Below are positions 8,221-16,859 of a stretch of DNA of 34,112 nt, piece after piece. Position 1 is the stretch's first letter, and each line of letters starts with the position of its first letter. The position numbers and the translations under genes are program-made. The DNA comes from Gammaproteobacteria bacterium (GTDB taxonomy: Bacteria > Pseudomonadota > Gammaproteobacteria > Pseudomonadales > Azotimanducaceae). Below the pieces are notes generated by a model that saw only the letters and a program-made list of their open reading frames with translations, was not told the DNA's origin and did not search any database. The stretch lies in assembly GCA_026707045.1 (NCBI GenBank), contig JAPOXO010000066.1, forward strand, positions 1-34,112. The letters are read 5' to 3'.

Positions 8221-8636
8221 TCCTGGTGGATACCAATGTGGTGTCGGAACCGATGCGAAGTTCTCCGGAACCATTGGTTTCAAAATGGCTCAATTCCCAA
8301 GCATTGGAAACGCTCTTTTTGTCGGCCATTACGGTCGCAGAACTACGTTATGGGATTCGGACTCTACCAACAGGTCGACGACGCGACCGCTTGAGTGAAG
8401 CTCTCGAAACTCAAATCCTCCCAATGTTCGCGGGAAGAGTCTTGGCGTTCGATGTTTCAACTTCGGAGGTCTATGCTGAACTAATGGCCAAGGCGAGACT
8501 CGCCGGTCAAGTGGTCTCTAGAACTGACGGATACATTGCGGCAACGGCTGTAGCCAATGCAATGGCCGTGGCTACGCGGGATACGTCTCCATTCGAAGTG
8601 GCCGGATTGAAAACAGTCAATCCTTGGAGAGTGTAA
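8217..8636 (+). CDS. FitB/VapC-like PIN-domain ribonuclease toxin
   Basis: A 139-residue PIN-domain protein. It starts with MILVDTNVVSE (acidic D5) and has E42 in ITVAELRYG, D104 in SRTDGYIAATA and D122 in ATRDTSPF. These are the four acidic residues expected to hold Mg2+ for RNA cleavage, so the toxin appears intact. The length is typical for the family. The 4-base overlap (ATGA, 8217-8220) with the antitoxin gene keeps the pair coupled. In this family the toxin is inhibited by complex formation and the complex represses transcription. The actual RNA target cannot be read from sequence. Confidence 0.92.
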   Translation: MILVDTNVVSEPMRSSPEPLVSKWLNSQALETLFLSAITVAELRYGIRTLPTGRRRDRLSEALETQILPMFAGRVLAFDVSTSEVYAELMAKARLAGQVVSRTDGYIAATAVANAMAVATRDTSPFEVAGLKTVNPWRV

Positions 8637-8641
8637 AGCCT

Positions 8642-8695
8642 TCAGTCTCACTGTACGTCAGATGAGTTCCACGTAGCATGGCTACAAGAGACTGA
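8642..8695. terminator. Nested inverted repeats between convergent genes
   Basis: TCAGTCTC (8642-8649) is the perfect inverse of GAGACTGA (8688-8695), and GTAGC-atg-GCTAC (8673-8685) forms a small hairpin inside. The repeats fill the 97 bases between the convergent toxin and dioxygenase genes, so a shared terminator is a reasonable inference. No T tract is present. Confidence 0.3.
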
Positions 8696-8733
8696 TATCG
8701 GCCGACACTTCAATCTAACTGGAGCTGCATACT

Positions 8734-9969
8734 CTAATAGACCGAGGCTGCAGCCTCTCTACTCTGTTGCCTAGCGCGTTCTGTCAATTCGTTATCAATT
8801 GAGAACACAAACATACCGGCTGGTCCAACGATCTTATGCATCATCAGTTTGTCGAGTTCCTTGTGCTCCCGAGCCGACACTTTCTTGCTTGTTTCGCTGT
8901 CCAAAAATGCCTTATATGTGTTGCTCGTATCCATAAAAGGAACAATAAAACCAGGCACTATGGCTTGAATCATCGCTCCCCTACGATTCTCCGTGAAGTT
9001 CATTCCGGCCCGATGCCAAGTTCGAGCATCGTAGAGTACGATTGACCCAGCAGGAGCCTCTATCAAGTCCGCCTCCGGACCTTGATATGGCAGTCCAAAT
9101 TTCGCTCGGTGTCCCCGTCGATACGTGTGTGTCGAAATTCCCCACTCTTCAGGTGGTGGGGACATCGTGGAGTGGCTTCCCAGTTTGAACATAGTCGCGC
9201 CATTTTCTTTGGTGAAGTCCGACACGCACACGTTTCGCTGCATGCCTAGTACCAGATCTCCGGACTGAGCCGGTACACGATCTCCAGTACCCCAAAGATA
9301 GGGAAAGTCGGTGTGCCAGCCTTGCACTTCACGCTGTCCATCGTCTTTTGTGAGAGCGGAAACACCGGGTGGATGGCCAAGGCGAATGTCCCGCGTTCCT
9401 ATGTACTCGCGTGTAAGCCACAATGAAATCGGTTCTACCGTGACTTTCGTTACCGATGGATCCTGGACGAGCGGAGAAACACGTTCTGGTGTTCTTTCCG
9501 CATAACTGTCAACGCAACCTACGCGCTGAAGTCCATCTACAACTGATGGAGAAAGTACGCATGTAAGCGAAACCCATCCTTTTTCTCGTAATGTCTCAAG
9601 ATACTTGGAAGGCAGGGATTCAGGTCCATGCCCAACACAATATACGGAAGGATCCCCTACTTCTGCCTGTGCATTCAAAAACCCTTCGTCCGTGGACAAC
9701 CTACACGAGGAATCGATGGCAACACTGGTTGAGGAGAGTTGCATTCCGGTCTGTGCGTGCTTAAATCCACCATTCGACTCGTCCCAGATCGCAGCGTCAT
9801 CAACATGTCCCTGGATAAACAGACTCTTGCCGTCGCGTGTTGCTAACCAATCCCCATTTGCATCGTTGAGATAACGATAGTGTTTGGTCGGTTGAGAGAA
9901 CGAAACTATGGTTGGATTGAATCCGTCTTGTCTTTGGTGAAGAGACTCTAACTCTTGAGGCACTGCCAT
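8734..9969 (-). CDS. PhyH-family Fe(II)/2-oxoglutarate-dependent dioxygenase
   Basis: A 411-residue protein. The catalytic half resembles phytanoyl-CoA dioxygenases: the metal ligands are H219 and D221 in GWHTDFPYLWG and H319 in ARTWHRAGMNF. An arginine for the 2-oxoglutarate carboxylate follows in ENRRGAMIQAI (R329 or R330). The first ~120 residues are an extra N-terminal domain I do not recognise, possibly a small beta domain (RYLNDANGDWLATRDGKSLF). The family hydroxylates diverse small molecules or lipid-like acyl groups, and the substrate cannot be predicted. A GGAG sits very close to the ATG. The gene stands alone, convergent with the toxin gene. Cytosolic; no signal peptide. Confidence 0.85.
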   Translation of the reverse strand: MAVPQELESLHQRQDGFNPTIVSFSQPTKHYRYLNDANGDWLATRDGKSLFIQGHVDDAAIWDESNGGFKHAQTGMQLSSTSVAIDSSCRLSTDEGFLNAQAEVGDPSVYCVGHGPESLPSKYLETLREKGWVSLTCVLSPSVVDGLQRVGCVDSYAERTPERVSPLVQDPSVTKVTVEPISLWLTREYIGTRDIRLGHPPGVSALTKDDGQREVQGWHTDFPYLWGTGDRVPAQSGDLVLGMQRNVCVSDFTKENGATMFKLGSHSTMSPPPEEWGISTHTYRRGHRAKFGLPYQGPEADLIEAPAGSIVLYDARTWHRAGMNFTENRRGAMIQAIVPGFIVPFMDTSNTYKAFLDSETSKKVSAREHKELDKLMMHKIVGPAGMFVFSIDNELTERARQQSREAAASVY

Positions 9970-10132
9970 TTCTCCGTATTTCCTGCAGCCCGCAATTCCT
10001 GCAGTGGTTGGAATAGATCAACATCGGATTTTACAACTCAGGTGTTGTGCGGTGATATTGCATCAATTGCGTACCTCGGGACTCAAATCTGCATGGAGGT
10101 TGCTTAGTTAGTTTCCATACCGAGCAAATCCG

Positions 10133-10160
10133 ACAATAGATCGCCGTTTTGATCTATTGT
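10133..10160 (-). terminator. Perfect 10-bp hairpin downstream of dnaE2
   Basis: ACAATAGATC (10133-10142) and GATCTATTGT (10151-10160) are perfect inverted 10-mers with an 8-base loop, 34 bases beyond the dnaE2 stop. No T run follows on either strand, so termination is inferred from position. It could also be an operator upstream of the dioxygenase gene. Confidence 0.4.
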
Positions 10161-10193
10161 TGACTCCTTGTCGATTCGTCTTGTTGGTTCTGC

Positions 10194-13100
10194 TTAGTGG
10201 AAGTTTCGAGCTCTCACAACGTTTTGGTTCCGGGATTCTCGTTCTGACAATGACTTCAATTTGTCACTGAAATCAACCACCTTACCAGCAACGACATGAA
10301 TGACATCACCTTCACGCTCAACCACGCCCTTCACGCGAATTAGCTGTCCCTGCAGAATTTCCGCACGATAGCGATCCAAGACAGCGCGCCAGACAACTAC
10401 ACTGGCATTGCCTGTCTCATCCTCAAGAGTCAGAAATACGACGCCAGTGCTCGTGCTAGGACGTTGTCGGCACGTAACCAGTCCGGCGACTTGAACAAAC
10501 CTGTTGCGACTGACCGAACACAATTCATCCGCTTTTAAGCATTTTTCGAACTGTTCGTCTTCCCGCATGATCTTCAGCGGATGATCGCCTAATGTCAAAT
10601 CCAAATAGCTGAAGTCCAAAAACACGCTTTCGCCAACTGTAGGTTCAGGCAACACGACATCGGTGCTGTACGGAATCACAACATTGCTGGCCTTCCAGAG
10701 TTCCGTTGGATGATCGACACCTGCTGCGTCCCAATGTGCTTGAAATCGATGGCCTGAAATGGTCTGCAGCGCACCTGCTCGAGCTAGAAAAGTCAGGTTC
10801 TGGTCGTTGAGTTCCGCCCGTCGAGCAAGGTCGTCAATGTCTTCAAAAGGCTGACACTCGGCAATGCGATGGCCCACCTCCTCGCTCAGTCCTTTGATCT
10901 GCCGCATGCCCACCCGAATTGCACCCTGCAAGCGATCATATTCTTCGATGACTTTATCTGAATCTTCGAGGCGATAGTCCCAGCCGCTCTTCTGTACATC
11001 TACCCCTCGAATTTCAATGTCGTGTCGCAGAGCGTCCTGAGTAAGTTGCGACGGCGAATAGAAACCCATGGGCAAACTGTTTAGAAGTCCGCAATAAAAC
11101 GCAGCCGGCTCGTGTCGCTTTAACCACGCGGATATGTACACCAGCAAAGCAAAACTTGCCGCATGAGACTCTGGAAATCCATATTCGCCAAATCCCTTTA
11201 TCTGTTCGAAGACCCGTTCGGCGAACTCTTGCGGATGTCCGCGCTCCAGCATTCCATCCAATAGCTTCTTGCGATATTTCTCCAAGCCACCACGTCGTCT
11301 CCAAGCTGCCATGGAACGTCGTAGATGATCCGCTTCCCCAGCCGAAAAACCTGCAGCAACCATGGCAAGCTCAATGACTTGTTCCTGGAAAATTGGGATA
11401 CCCAACGTTCGTTCCAGAACTTTGCGTACCGCATCGTTCGAATATGTCACAGGTTCTTTCTTCTGCCGACGCAACAAATACGGATGCACCATGTTGCCTT
11501 GAATCGGACCGGGCCTGACAATCGCCACTTCAATCACCAAATCGTAGAAACACGAAGGTTTGAGTCGCGGCAACATCGACATTTGAGCGCGGGATTCCAC
11601 TTGGAACACACCTACACTGTCGGCCTTATGGAGCATGCGATAGGTTTCTGGATCCTCGGCAGGAATATTCGAAACTGCCAATCTGGCATCCCCAGCCAAA
11701 CCACGAAAATCATTCACTAGATCAAGCGTCTTGCGAATCGCCGTGAGCATGCCGAGTCCCAATACGTCCACCTTGAGCAATTGCATCGCTTCAAGATCAT
11801 CCTTGTCCCATTGAATGACCGTTCTGTCTTCCATTGCGGCGTTTTCCACAGGAACCAACTCGGACAACGGTCCTCGAGATATGACGAAGCCCCCCACATG
11901 CTGAGACAGATGCCGAGGAAAACCAAGAATTTCGTTGACTAAAGAGATAAAGAGTTGAACGGTCCGAGAGTCGGGTGCGATACCTAGGCTTTGCAGACGT
12001 TCGGTAAGTTCTTCCTTGTTGTCCCACCAAGCCATGGATTTGGCGAGCAGATCGACCATGTCCGGATCTAGATCCAGTGCTTTGCCAACATCGCGTATGG
12101 CACTGCGCGGTCGATAAGTGACCAAAGTCGCCGCCAGCGCGGCACGTTCTCTTGTGTACTTTTCATAGATGTACTGAATGACTTCCTCTCGCCGCTCATG
12201 TTCAAAATCGACATCAATATCGGGTGGTTCATGACGTTCTTTCGATACGAAACGCTCAAACAGCAGATGGATGCGATCAGGGTCCACCTCGGTAATGAAC
12301 AGGCAATAGCAAACCGCAGAATTAGCCGCTGATCCCCTACCCTGACAAAGAATGTTGCGACTGCGTGCAAAGCGCACGATGTCATACACGGTCAGAAAGT
12401 AGTACTCGTATTTCAGATCTTCGATCAGAGTGAGTTCCTTCTCGATCAAGCCTTGAACATCTTCAGGAGTTCCCTTCGGCCAACGCCGATTTGCTCCTTC
12501 ATAGGTAAGTGCGCGCAAGTGCTCAATTGGGGTCAAGCCTTGAGGCACGACTTCCGCGGGATACTCGTAGCGCAAGGAATTTAGGGAGAATTCGCACATC
12601 CTCGCAATCTTTGCCGATTCTTCAAGAAGCTCATCCGCATACAACTTTCTCATCTCCTCGTAGGTGCGCAAATGGCGTTCCGCGTTGGAAAACGCCTCGC
12701 TTCCCAGTTGACTTACCGTAGATCCAAGACGAATTGCGGTTAGCGTGTCCTGCAACTGTTTGCGTTCCGATTCGTGCATATGAACATCGTTGCTCGCAAC
12801 AATTGGCAAATTCAACTGCATGGATAGGGTTAGTACGTTGGCGGTCTGATCGAGGTCTCGTTCCGTCAGAAACAATTCCAATGCAAGCCACAGTCGGTGG
12901 AAACGTCTTTGAAGTTCTCGTCCTTGAGCTTCAAGCCTTTCAAGCGGCAGCTTGCCCGGCATCCAGAGTGCAAGACATTCGTTCGTCGATGCTCCGAAAT
13001 CGTTCACACTCAGTTCGTATTCGCCTTTGGGCATGCGCCGTCGTCCCTGTGTAATGAGTTCCGACAATTGAGCGTAGGCTTTTCGCGTGGGAGCTAGCAG

Positions 13101-13388
13101 CACTACTTCTACTGAGTCTTTTTCGTTTTCCGCGAGGACATGAAACTCTGCTCCGACAATTAACTTGATTCCAATTTTTTCCGCTTCAACGTGAGCTCTA
13201 ACAATTCCGGAAAGCGAACATTCGTCGGTGATCGCAATTGCTTCGTAGCCCAATTCCTTGGCGCGAGACACCAGTTCTTCAGGATGGGAAGCACCTCGCA
13301 AAAACGAGTAATTGCTCTTGCAATGCAATTCGGCAAAGGCAGTGGATGTGGTCTTTGCGACCGTCTCTGGCTCAGGAGAAATAGCCAT
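10194..13388 (-). CDS. dnaE2: Error-prone DNA polymerase DnaE2 (ImuC)
   Basis: The replicative-type catalytic subunit of the SOS mutasome, used for translesion synthesis in many bacteria. I chose the ATG at 13388 (1064 residues) because GAGGAAGGG lies upstream and the product begins just before the PHP domain (FAELHCKSNYSFLRGASHPE). The frame stays open to 13451, but that start would overlap imuB by 80 bases. Visible parts are the N-terminal PHP domain, the C-family polymerase palm with GRGSAANSAV, the catalytic aspartates PDIDVDF at about 389-395, and a C-terminal OB fold (VAGLVTCRQRPSTSTGVVFL). The start overlaps the imuB stop by 17 bases (CATGGCTATTTCTCCTGA). Third gene of the LexA-controlled operon. 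Confidence 0.95.
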   Translation of the reverse strand: MAISPEPETVAKTTSTAFAELHCKSNYSFLRGASHPEELVSRAKELGYEAIAITDECSLSGIVRAHVEAEKIGIKLIVGAEFHVLAENEKDSVEVVLLAPTRKAYAQLSELITQGRRRMPKGEYELSVNDFGASTNECLALWMPGKLPLERLEAQGRELQRRFHRLWLALELFLTERDLDQTANVLTLSMQLNLPIVASNDVHMHESERKQLQDTLTAIRLGSTVSQLGSEAFSNAERHLRTYEEMRKLYADELLEESAKIARMCEFSLNSLRYEYPAEVVPQGLTPIEHLRALTYEGANRRWPKGTPEDVQGLIEKELTLIEDLKYEYYFLTVYDIVRFARSRNILCQGRGSAANSAVCYCLFITEVDPDRIHLLFERFVSKERHEPPDIDVDFEHERREEVIQYIYEKYTRERAALAATLVTYRPRSAIRDVGKALDLDPDMVDLLAKSMAWWDNKEELTERLQSLGIAPDSRTVQLFISLVNEILGFPRHLSQHVGGFVISRGPLSELVPVENAAMEDRTVIQWDKDDLEAMQLLKVDVLGLGMLTAIRKTLDLVNDFRGLAGDARLAVSNIPAEDPETYRMLHKADSVGVFQVESRAQMSMLPRLKPSCFYDLVIEVAIVRPGPIQGNMVHPYLLRRQKKEPVTYSNDAVRKVLERTLGIPIFQEQVIELAMVAAGFSAGEADHLRRSMAAWRRRGGLEKYRKKLLDGMLERGHPQEFAERVFEQIKGFGEYGFPESHAASFALLVYISAWLKRHEPAAFYCGLLNSLPMGFYSPSQLTQDALRHDIEIRGVDVQKSGWDYRLEDSDKVIEEYDRLQGAIRVGMRQIKGLSEEVGHRIAECQPFEDIDDLARRAELNDQNLTFLARAGALQTISGHRFQAHWDAAGVDHPTELWKASNVVIPYSTDVVLPEPTVGESVFLDFSYLDLTLGDHPLKIMREDEQFEKCLKADELCSVSRNRFVQVAGLVTCRQRPSTSTGVVFLTLEDETGNASVVVWRAVLDRYRAEILQGQLIRVKGVVEREGDVIHVVAGKVVDFSDKLKSLSERESRNQNVVRARNFH

Positions 13389-14802
13389 GTTGAAACCACC
13401 CTTCCTCGTTGCTGTATAGCCAACACAGTGAACCACTCTCGTGTCGGGCAACGAAGTAATCTCGCGAAAAATTCCCCTCCCACCATCCGCTTTGAATACG
13501 TTCCGGTCCTTTCAGCAATTCAAAATGCTTGCGTCTGACCGGCAGTGGGGGTTCAAAGAGCCATAAAGGCCTCTGCCCCGGAGTAAAGAATGGAGGAGAA
13601 CCGCATTCGTACTCGCGATCGTTTGAAGGAGACCAGGCACATTCCGGACGGTGATCGTCCAAGTTGCGCAACAACTGCCAAGACGCGATGCCGAGACGTG
13701 CCGTCAGTCGATCAAGCAGGTCGCCAGGCAACACAGGTTTAACTTCATGCGTTCCTAGCAGGTCCCGATGAGTTGCCCCCGTGTTCAACAGAGAATCCAC
13801 CCGAGTGGCCTCCAGGCAGATCGAAATGACTTCTTTCGGCAAATCGAAAGATTCGAGAGCGAGTTCTGAAAATTCCAAAATCTGCGAAACGCGAGTCCGT
13901 GGATGTGAGAAACGAACAGGTACGGAGATCCCTTCATCGTCAAACGGGCTGAAAGTCCAAATGGCTTCCACCACGCCAAGCTGGCGAGGCTGCAACCAAC
14001 GCACCAACTCCAACGACAATTGCTCCATATGAACATCAAGCGATGGTCGATCCTTGACTGGATCCAAAAGATGAATGTCGGATCGAAACTGTTCCTCCGG
14101 CGCGGTGTATTTCTGAGGATCGAAGGTGGATCCCACCAAACGCGCCAAATACTCGAGCAGAGTTTTTTCAAATCTCTTTCCGAGTTCGTTCCGCGGCAAA
14201 TTCAGCAATTCGCCAAACGAACGTATGCCCATGTTGGACAGACGTTCAATATCCGAGGGCGCAAGCTCCGCATATTTCAAGCTGGTTTCACGCAGACAGG
14301 TCAATGTGTTGTTCCGAACTGTTTCCGTGTCGGGATACTCCGGCAGCGGAGTGGAAATCTTGGCGTGAGCAAGAACGCGAGCGGCGGATGGAGTATGCGC
14401 AATGCCGATGAACGACTCGTGTCCGATGCGTCGCAAGGCATGTTTGAGCAAGTTCAGAATACGGTCAACACCGTCGAACAACTTGATGCTTCCAGAAATT
14501 TCCAGCATCAAGTCGTACGGTAAAGAAACGCTGACGCGAGGTGTAAATCGATAAGCTACTGGAACGATCTTCTCGAGATATTCCTTCTCGGCCTGTTCAT
14601 CCCGCTTGTAGCAAACCAAATCTGGTGCCAAACTGCTTGCCGTCGCAAGGCTGCTCCCCAAAGCGATTCCGGCTTCCTTCGCAACGCCATTCATCAAATG
14701 AATCTTGCGTTCATCGATCACCACGGAGGCTTGTCGGCAAGCAGGCGATCCTTCGTACATCTCCAATCCCATCTGAGGCAGATGGGCGCATAGCCAAAGC
14801 AT
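13372..14802 (-). CDS. imuB: ImuB, catalytically inactive Y-family polymerase homolog
   Basis: A 476-residue protein from the ATG at 14802, which has a perfect AAGGAGG eight bases upstream and the family N-terminus MLWLCAHLPQMGLEM. The frame is open further upstream but runs through imuA. It has the Y-family layout, but where active polymerases carry the acidic SxDE motif it reads LEISGSIKLFDG. This fits the known lack of catalytic residues in ImuB, which acts as a hub that binds the beta clamp, ImuA and DnaE2. The C-terminal RDYFVARHESGSLCWLY and GWFQHGYFS are typical of ImuB tails. It shares one base with the imuA stop (TAATG) and overlaps dnaE2. Confidence 0.95.
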   Translation of the reverse strand: MLWLCAHLPQMGLEMYEGSPACRQASVVIDERKIHLMNGVAKEAGIALGSSLATASSLAPDLVCYKRDEQAEKEYLEKIVPVAYRFTPRVSVSLPYDLMLEISGSIKLFDGVDRILNLLKHALRRIGHESFIGIAHTPSAARVLAHAKISTPLPEYPDTETVRNNTLTCLRETSLKYAELAPSDIERLSNMGIRSFGELLNLPRNELGKRFEKTLLEYLARLVGSTFDPQKYTAPEEQFRSDIHLLDPVKDRPSLDVHMEQLSLELVRWLQPRQLGVVEAIWTFSPFDDEGISVPVRFSHPRTRVSQILEFSELALESFDLPKEVISICLEATRVDSLLNTGATHRDLLGTHEVKPVLPGDLLDRLTARLGIASWQLLRNLDDHRPECAWSPSNDREYECGSPPFFTPGQRPLWLFEPPLPVRRKHFELLKGPERIQSGWWEGNFSRDYFVARHESGSLCWLYSNEEGWFQHGYFS

Positions 14803-15539
14803 TAAGCGATCCTCCTTGTTATTTCTTTTGTCTGTTCCAGTCGTCTCCACAAATTCCATCGCCCAGCCATGTAGTCCGTTGAAAGAGCGTTTGGATGCCA
14901 CTGCAACCTCAACGACACGTCGTTCACAGCCCATCCCCCTTTTCGTTTCAAAACCGATAGCACCATCCTGTCTCCCGTGTTTGATCGAGAACTGTGAATG
15001 TGGAATCGGAACTCGGCGGGAGAAGACACTCTGGCTACTCGTGAAGGACGGAAAATCGTGACCCACACGCGATTCTCCTTCGCCCGTGACTGTATACGCC
15101 GAAGCTGCTTACCTTGAAGTTCTTGTTCGTTCAGCCACGCAAGAACCGCGCTACAACTTCCGGATTCAAGGATTTTTTCCAACGCCCACAACGCTTCCTT
15201 ATGACTGTTGGGATGCACCAGCAGAACGCGGTTCACGTCAATGCCCAACGAATGCAATGCAGGCGCGTACGGCACGAAGGGAGGATTTATCCAGGCCAGC
15301 CACCGTGTGTCTTGGTGAAGAAGATGGCGCAAACCAGGCATGATCAGTCGTAACTCGCCGCAACCTTGGTTGTCGACGAGCATTTCCAAAAGCGCATCAC
15401 GAGGCCAACCTCGGTCGTGGAGCAAACGGTCCAAGCTGTCGAATCCCGTCGGGATTCCAGACGCTGATTCGATGCCGACTGCTAGATCACGCGCTCGCCA
15501 AATAAAATCCTTGCTGAGAAGGGTCTGTAGGCCTGACAC
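14802..15539 (-). CDS. imuA: ImuA, RecA/SulA-like mutasome subunit
   Basis: A 245-residue protein from a GTG at 15539. The sequence matches ImuA: an N-terminal 'IPTGFDSLDRLLHDRGWPRDALLE' region split by family spacing, then WLAWINPPFVPYAPAL and VLLVHPNSHKEALWALEKIL, both hallmarks of the family. It is related to RecA but has no intact Walker A. ImuA is needed for the mutagenic function of ImuB and DnaE2. It is the first gene of the operon. Its start lies about 20 bases after the predicted transcription start and has no Shine-Dalgarno, so translation may be weak. The stop TAA overlaps the imuB ATG. Confidence 0.92.
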   Translation of the reverse strand: MSGLQTLLSKDFIWRARDLAVGIESASGIPTGFDSLDRLLHDRGWPRDALLEMLVDNQGCGELRLIMPGLRHLLHQDTRWLAWINPPFVPYAPALHSLGIDVNRVLLVHPNSHKEALWALEKILESGSCSAVLAWLNEQELQGKQLRRIQSRAKENRVWVTIFRPSRVARVSSPAEFRFHIHSSRSNTGDRMVLSVLKRKGGWAVNDVSLRLQWHPNALSTDYMAGRWNLWRRLEQTKEITRRIA

Positions 15540-15546
15540 AAAAATA

Positions 15547-15562
15547 CTGTACTGAAATACAG
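15547..15562 (-). promoter_or_regulatory. LexA (SOS) box of imuA-imuB-dnaE2
   Basis: CTGT-ACTGAAAT-ACAG is an exact match to the E. coli LexA core CTGT-N8-ACAG, and the flanks (TA before, GTA after) also fit. It lies 7 bases upstream of the imuA GTG and covers the expected transcription start, the position for LexA repression. A degenerate second copy, CTGT-N8-CAGT at 15576-15591, falls inside the promoter spacer. Confidence 0.9.
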
Positions 15563-15568
15563 GTATTT

Positions 15569-15596
15569 ACTATAGCTGTACAAATATCAGTGTCAA
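15569..15596 (-). promoter_or_regulatory. Sigma70-type promoter of imuA
   Basis: Read on the minus strand, TTGACA (15596-15591) and TATAGT (15574-15569) are separated by 16 bases. The -35 is perfect and the -10 has one mismatch. The predicted start falls at about 15562, within the LexA box, leaving a short leader of about 20 bases. Confidence 0.8.
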
Positions 15597-15599
15597 GTG

Positions 15600-16392
15600 G
15601 CTAGAGCAAAATCTTTGCAATATTTTTGAGCAAAAGCCGTTTTGAAAGCGGAGCGATCATTTCGAAGCTGCTGCTGCTGACTAAGACCTCACGGTTCCTT
15701 GATGCAACCACCAATGTGCCTACATGCTGTGGAGCAGTATGGGGCGATATCTAAGTTGCTACTATGGCCTCAACAGCAATCTCGCAGGAGCCTCCTGTCG
15801 GGTTGCTCGGCGAACAAAAAAAAACTGTATCAACAAAAACAGTCGAGAATTCGTACTTCAAACAGGCTGATTGCAACGAATCAGTTCCCTTGCTTGTTCG
15901 CAACTAGATTGGTGATAGAGACATGACAGAAAATCAACCTATCAAGGTCAATCTGGGAGATAAGACCAAAACAAGGGCGTGCGTAAAGCACTTCTTAGCA
16001 ACTACCTATCCCACAGACTTGATGGCTATTTCAGTGCGCAGAAGTGTATGGAGTGCGACAAGAAGCATCCCACTCGACCAAGTTGGGTTACTTCGTCATT
16101 TGGGTTGTTGCAGGTCTAATTCTGATCATTAAAGTGGGAGCAGTGAGTGCAGAGGAAAGCACGAGCGATTCATTAGCAGACGACCCACACGCATTGATTG
16201 AGGAGGAATGGAATCCACTGGACGTTGGAGGATCCTATTGAAACCTATACAAAAGAGTCCAGACTATCTGCTTGTTCACCTTCCACCCTCACTCAACGAA
16301 TCGCAACTCTTGGACGGAAGGCTGCGTCACCACGAAAACCGAAATTTCTCTACATCAAAATTCCCATAATTTTGTTAGCAAGACATATCGTC
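15600..16392. other. Long intergenic stretch with only weak small frames
   Basis: Nearly 800 bases between the imuA promoter and the next minus-strand gene. Three overlapping plus-strand frames occur at about 15923-16241. One encodes a possible small membrane protein (listed separately). Another, from a GTG near 15979, would give a short peptide containing CMEC. None has a convincing ribosome site. The pattern could be a decayed gene with frameshifts. I see no RNA gene here. Confidence 0.4.
16044..16241 (+). CDS. Possible small single-pass membrane protein
   Basis: A 65-residue frame from a GTG. A hydrophobic segment LGYFVIWVVAGLILIIKVGA (residues about 18-37) is followed by an acidic tail (AEESTSDSLADDPHALIEEE). 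That composition is more protein-like than most random frames here, but the start has no Shine-Dalgarno. The reading frame is closed by TGA only a few codons upstream of the GTG, and another frame overlaps it from 15923. It may be a genuine small protein, a broken remnant, or chance. Confidence 0.3.
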   Translation: MYGVRQEASHSTKLGYFVIWVVAGLILIIKVGAVSAEESTSDSLADDPHALIEEEWNPLDVGGSY

Positions 16393-16857
16393 CTATTCGG
16401 AAACCGAAAGCGCAACGTGCAAGTTAGCAGTAGCCTCCGTTCGAGCAGCGCCTATCTCCGCAGAATAGTCGTCCAATTCCTCAAGATTCTTGTACAGTTC
16501 CACAAAATTCGAGCATATCTTGGAAGAACTTACCATTGAGAGAACCACTGCCATTGTCGACTCGCGTTCGTCATCAACTATGGTCGCACTCGTATCTTCA
16601 ATCGTATCTATCGCGTCCCTGAGACTTTCCTGTATGTCTTCATATGTATCAATCAAGTCTTCGATGTTATTGACTCGACTGCTCGCTGCATACTCGGTCA
16701 GCGTTTCAAGTTCGTTTAAACACTCAGCAAACGAGTAATCAGCCACCTGGAGACTGGAAAGAGTTACACCTTTGAAGGACTCGCTGGCGTAAACGACCAC
16801 GGCCAGAACACAGGTGCACACCAATACAAGAATAGAACTCGTGACTTTCCTTTTCAT
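16393..16857 (-). CDS. Small exported helical protein, unrecognised
   Basis: A 154-residue protein from an ATG with AGGGGAG just upstream. The N-terminus MKRKVTSSILVLVCTCVLAV ends in VYASE, a good signal peptide. The mature part is acidic and predicted to be nearly all helical, with heptad-like Leu/Ile/Val spacing across IEDLIDTYEDIQESLRDAID, so a coiled coil or four-helix bundle is likely. Two cysteines (AECLNEL and SKICSNF) could form a disulfide. It follows the lipoprotein gene after a two-base gap, so both are probably one operon and act in the periplasm. No family recognised. Confidence 0.7.
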   Translation of the reverse strand: MKRKVTSSILVLVCTCVLAVVVYASESFKGVTLSSLQVADYSFAECLNELETLTEYAASSRVNNIEDLIDTYEDIQESLRDAIDTIEDTSATIVDDERESTMAVVLSMVSSSKICSNFVELYKNLEELDDYSAEIGAARTEATANLHVALSVSE

Positions 16858-16859
16858 GT

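Noticed and set aside
15923..16132. 69-codon plus-strand frame beginning MTENQPIKVN
   Set aside because: It overlaps another frame with a better membrane-protein character and loses protein-like character after about 33 residues. Too weak to annotate alone.
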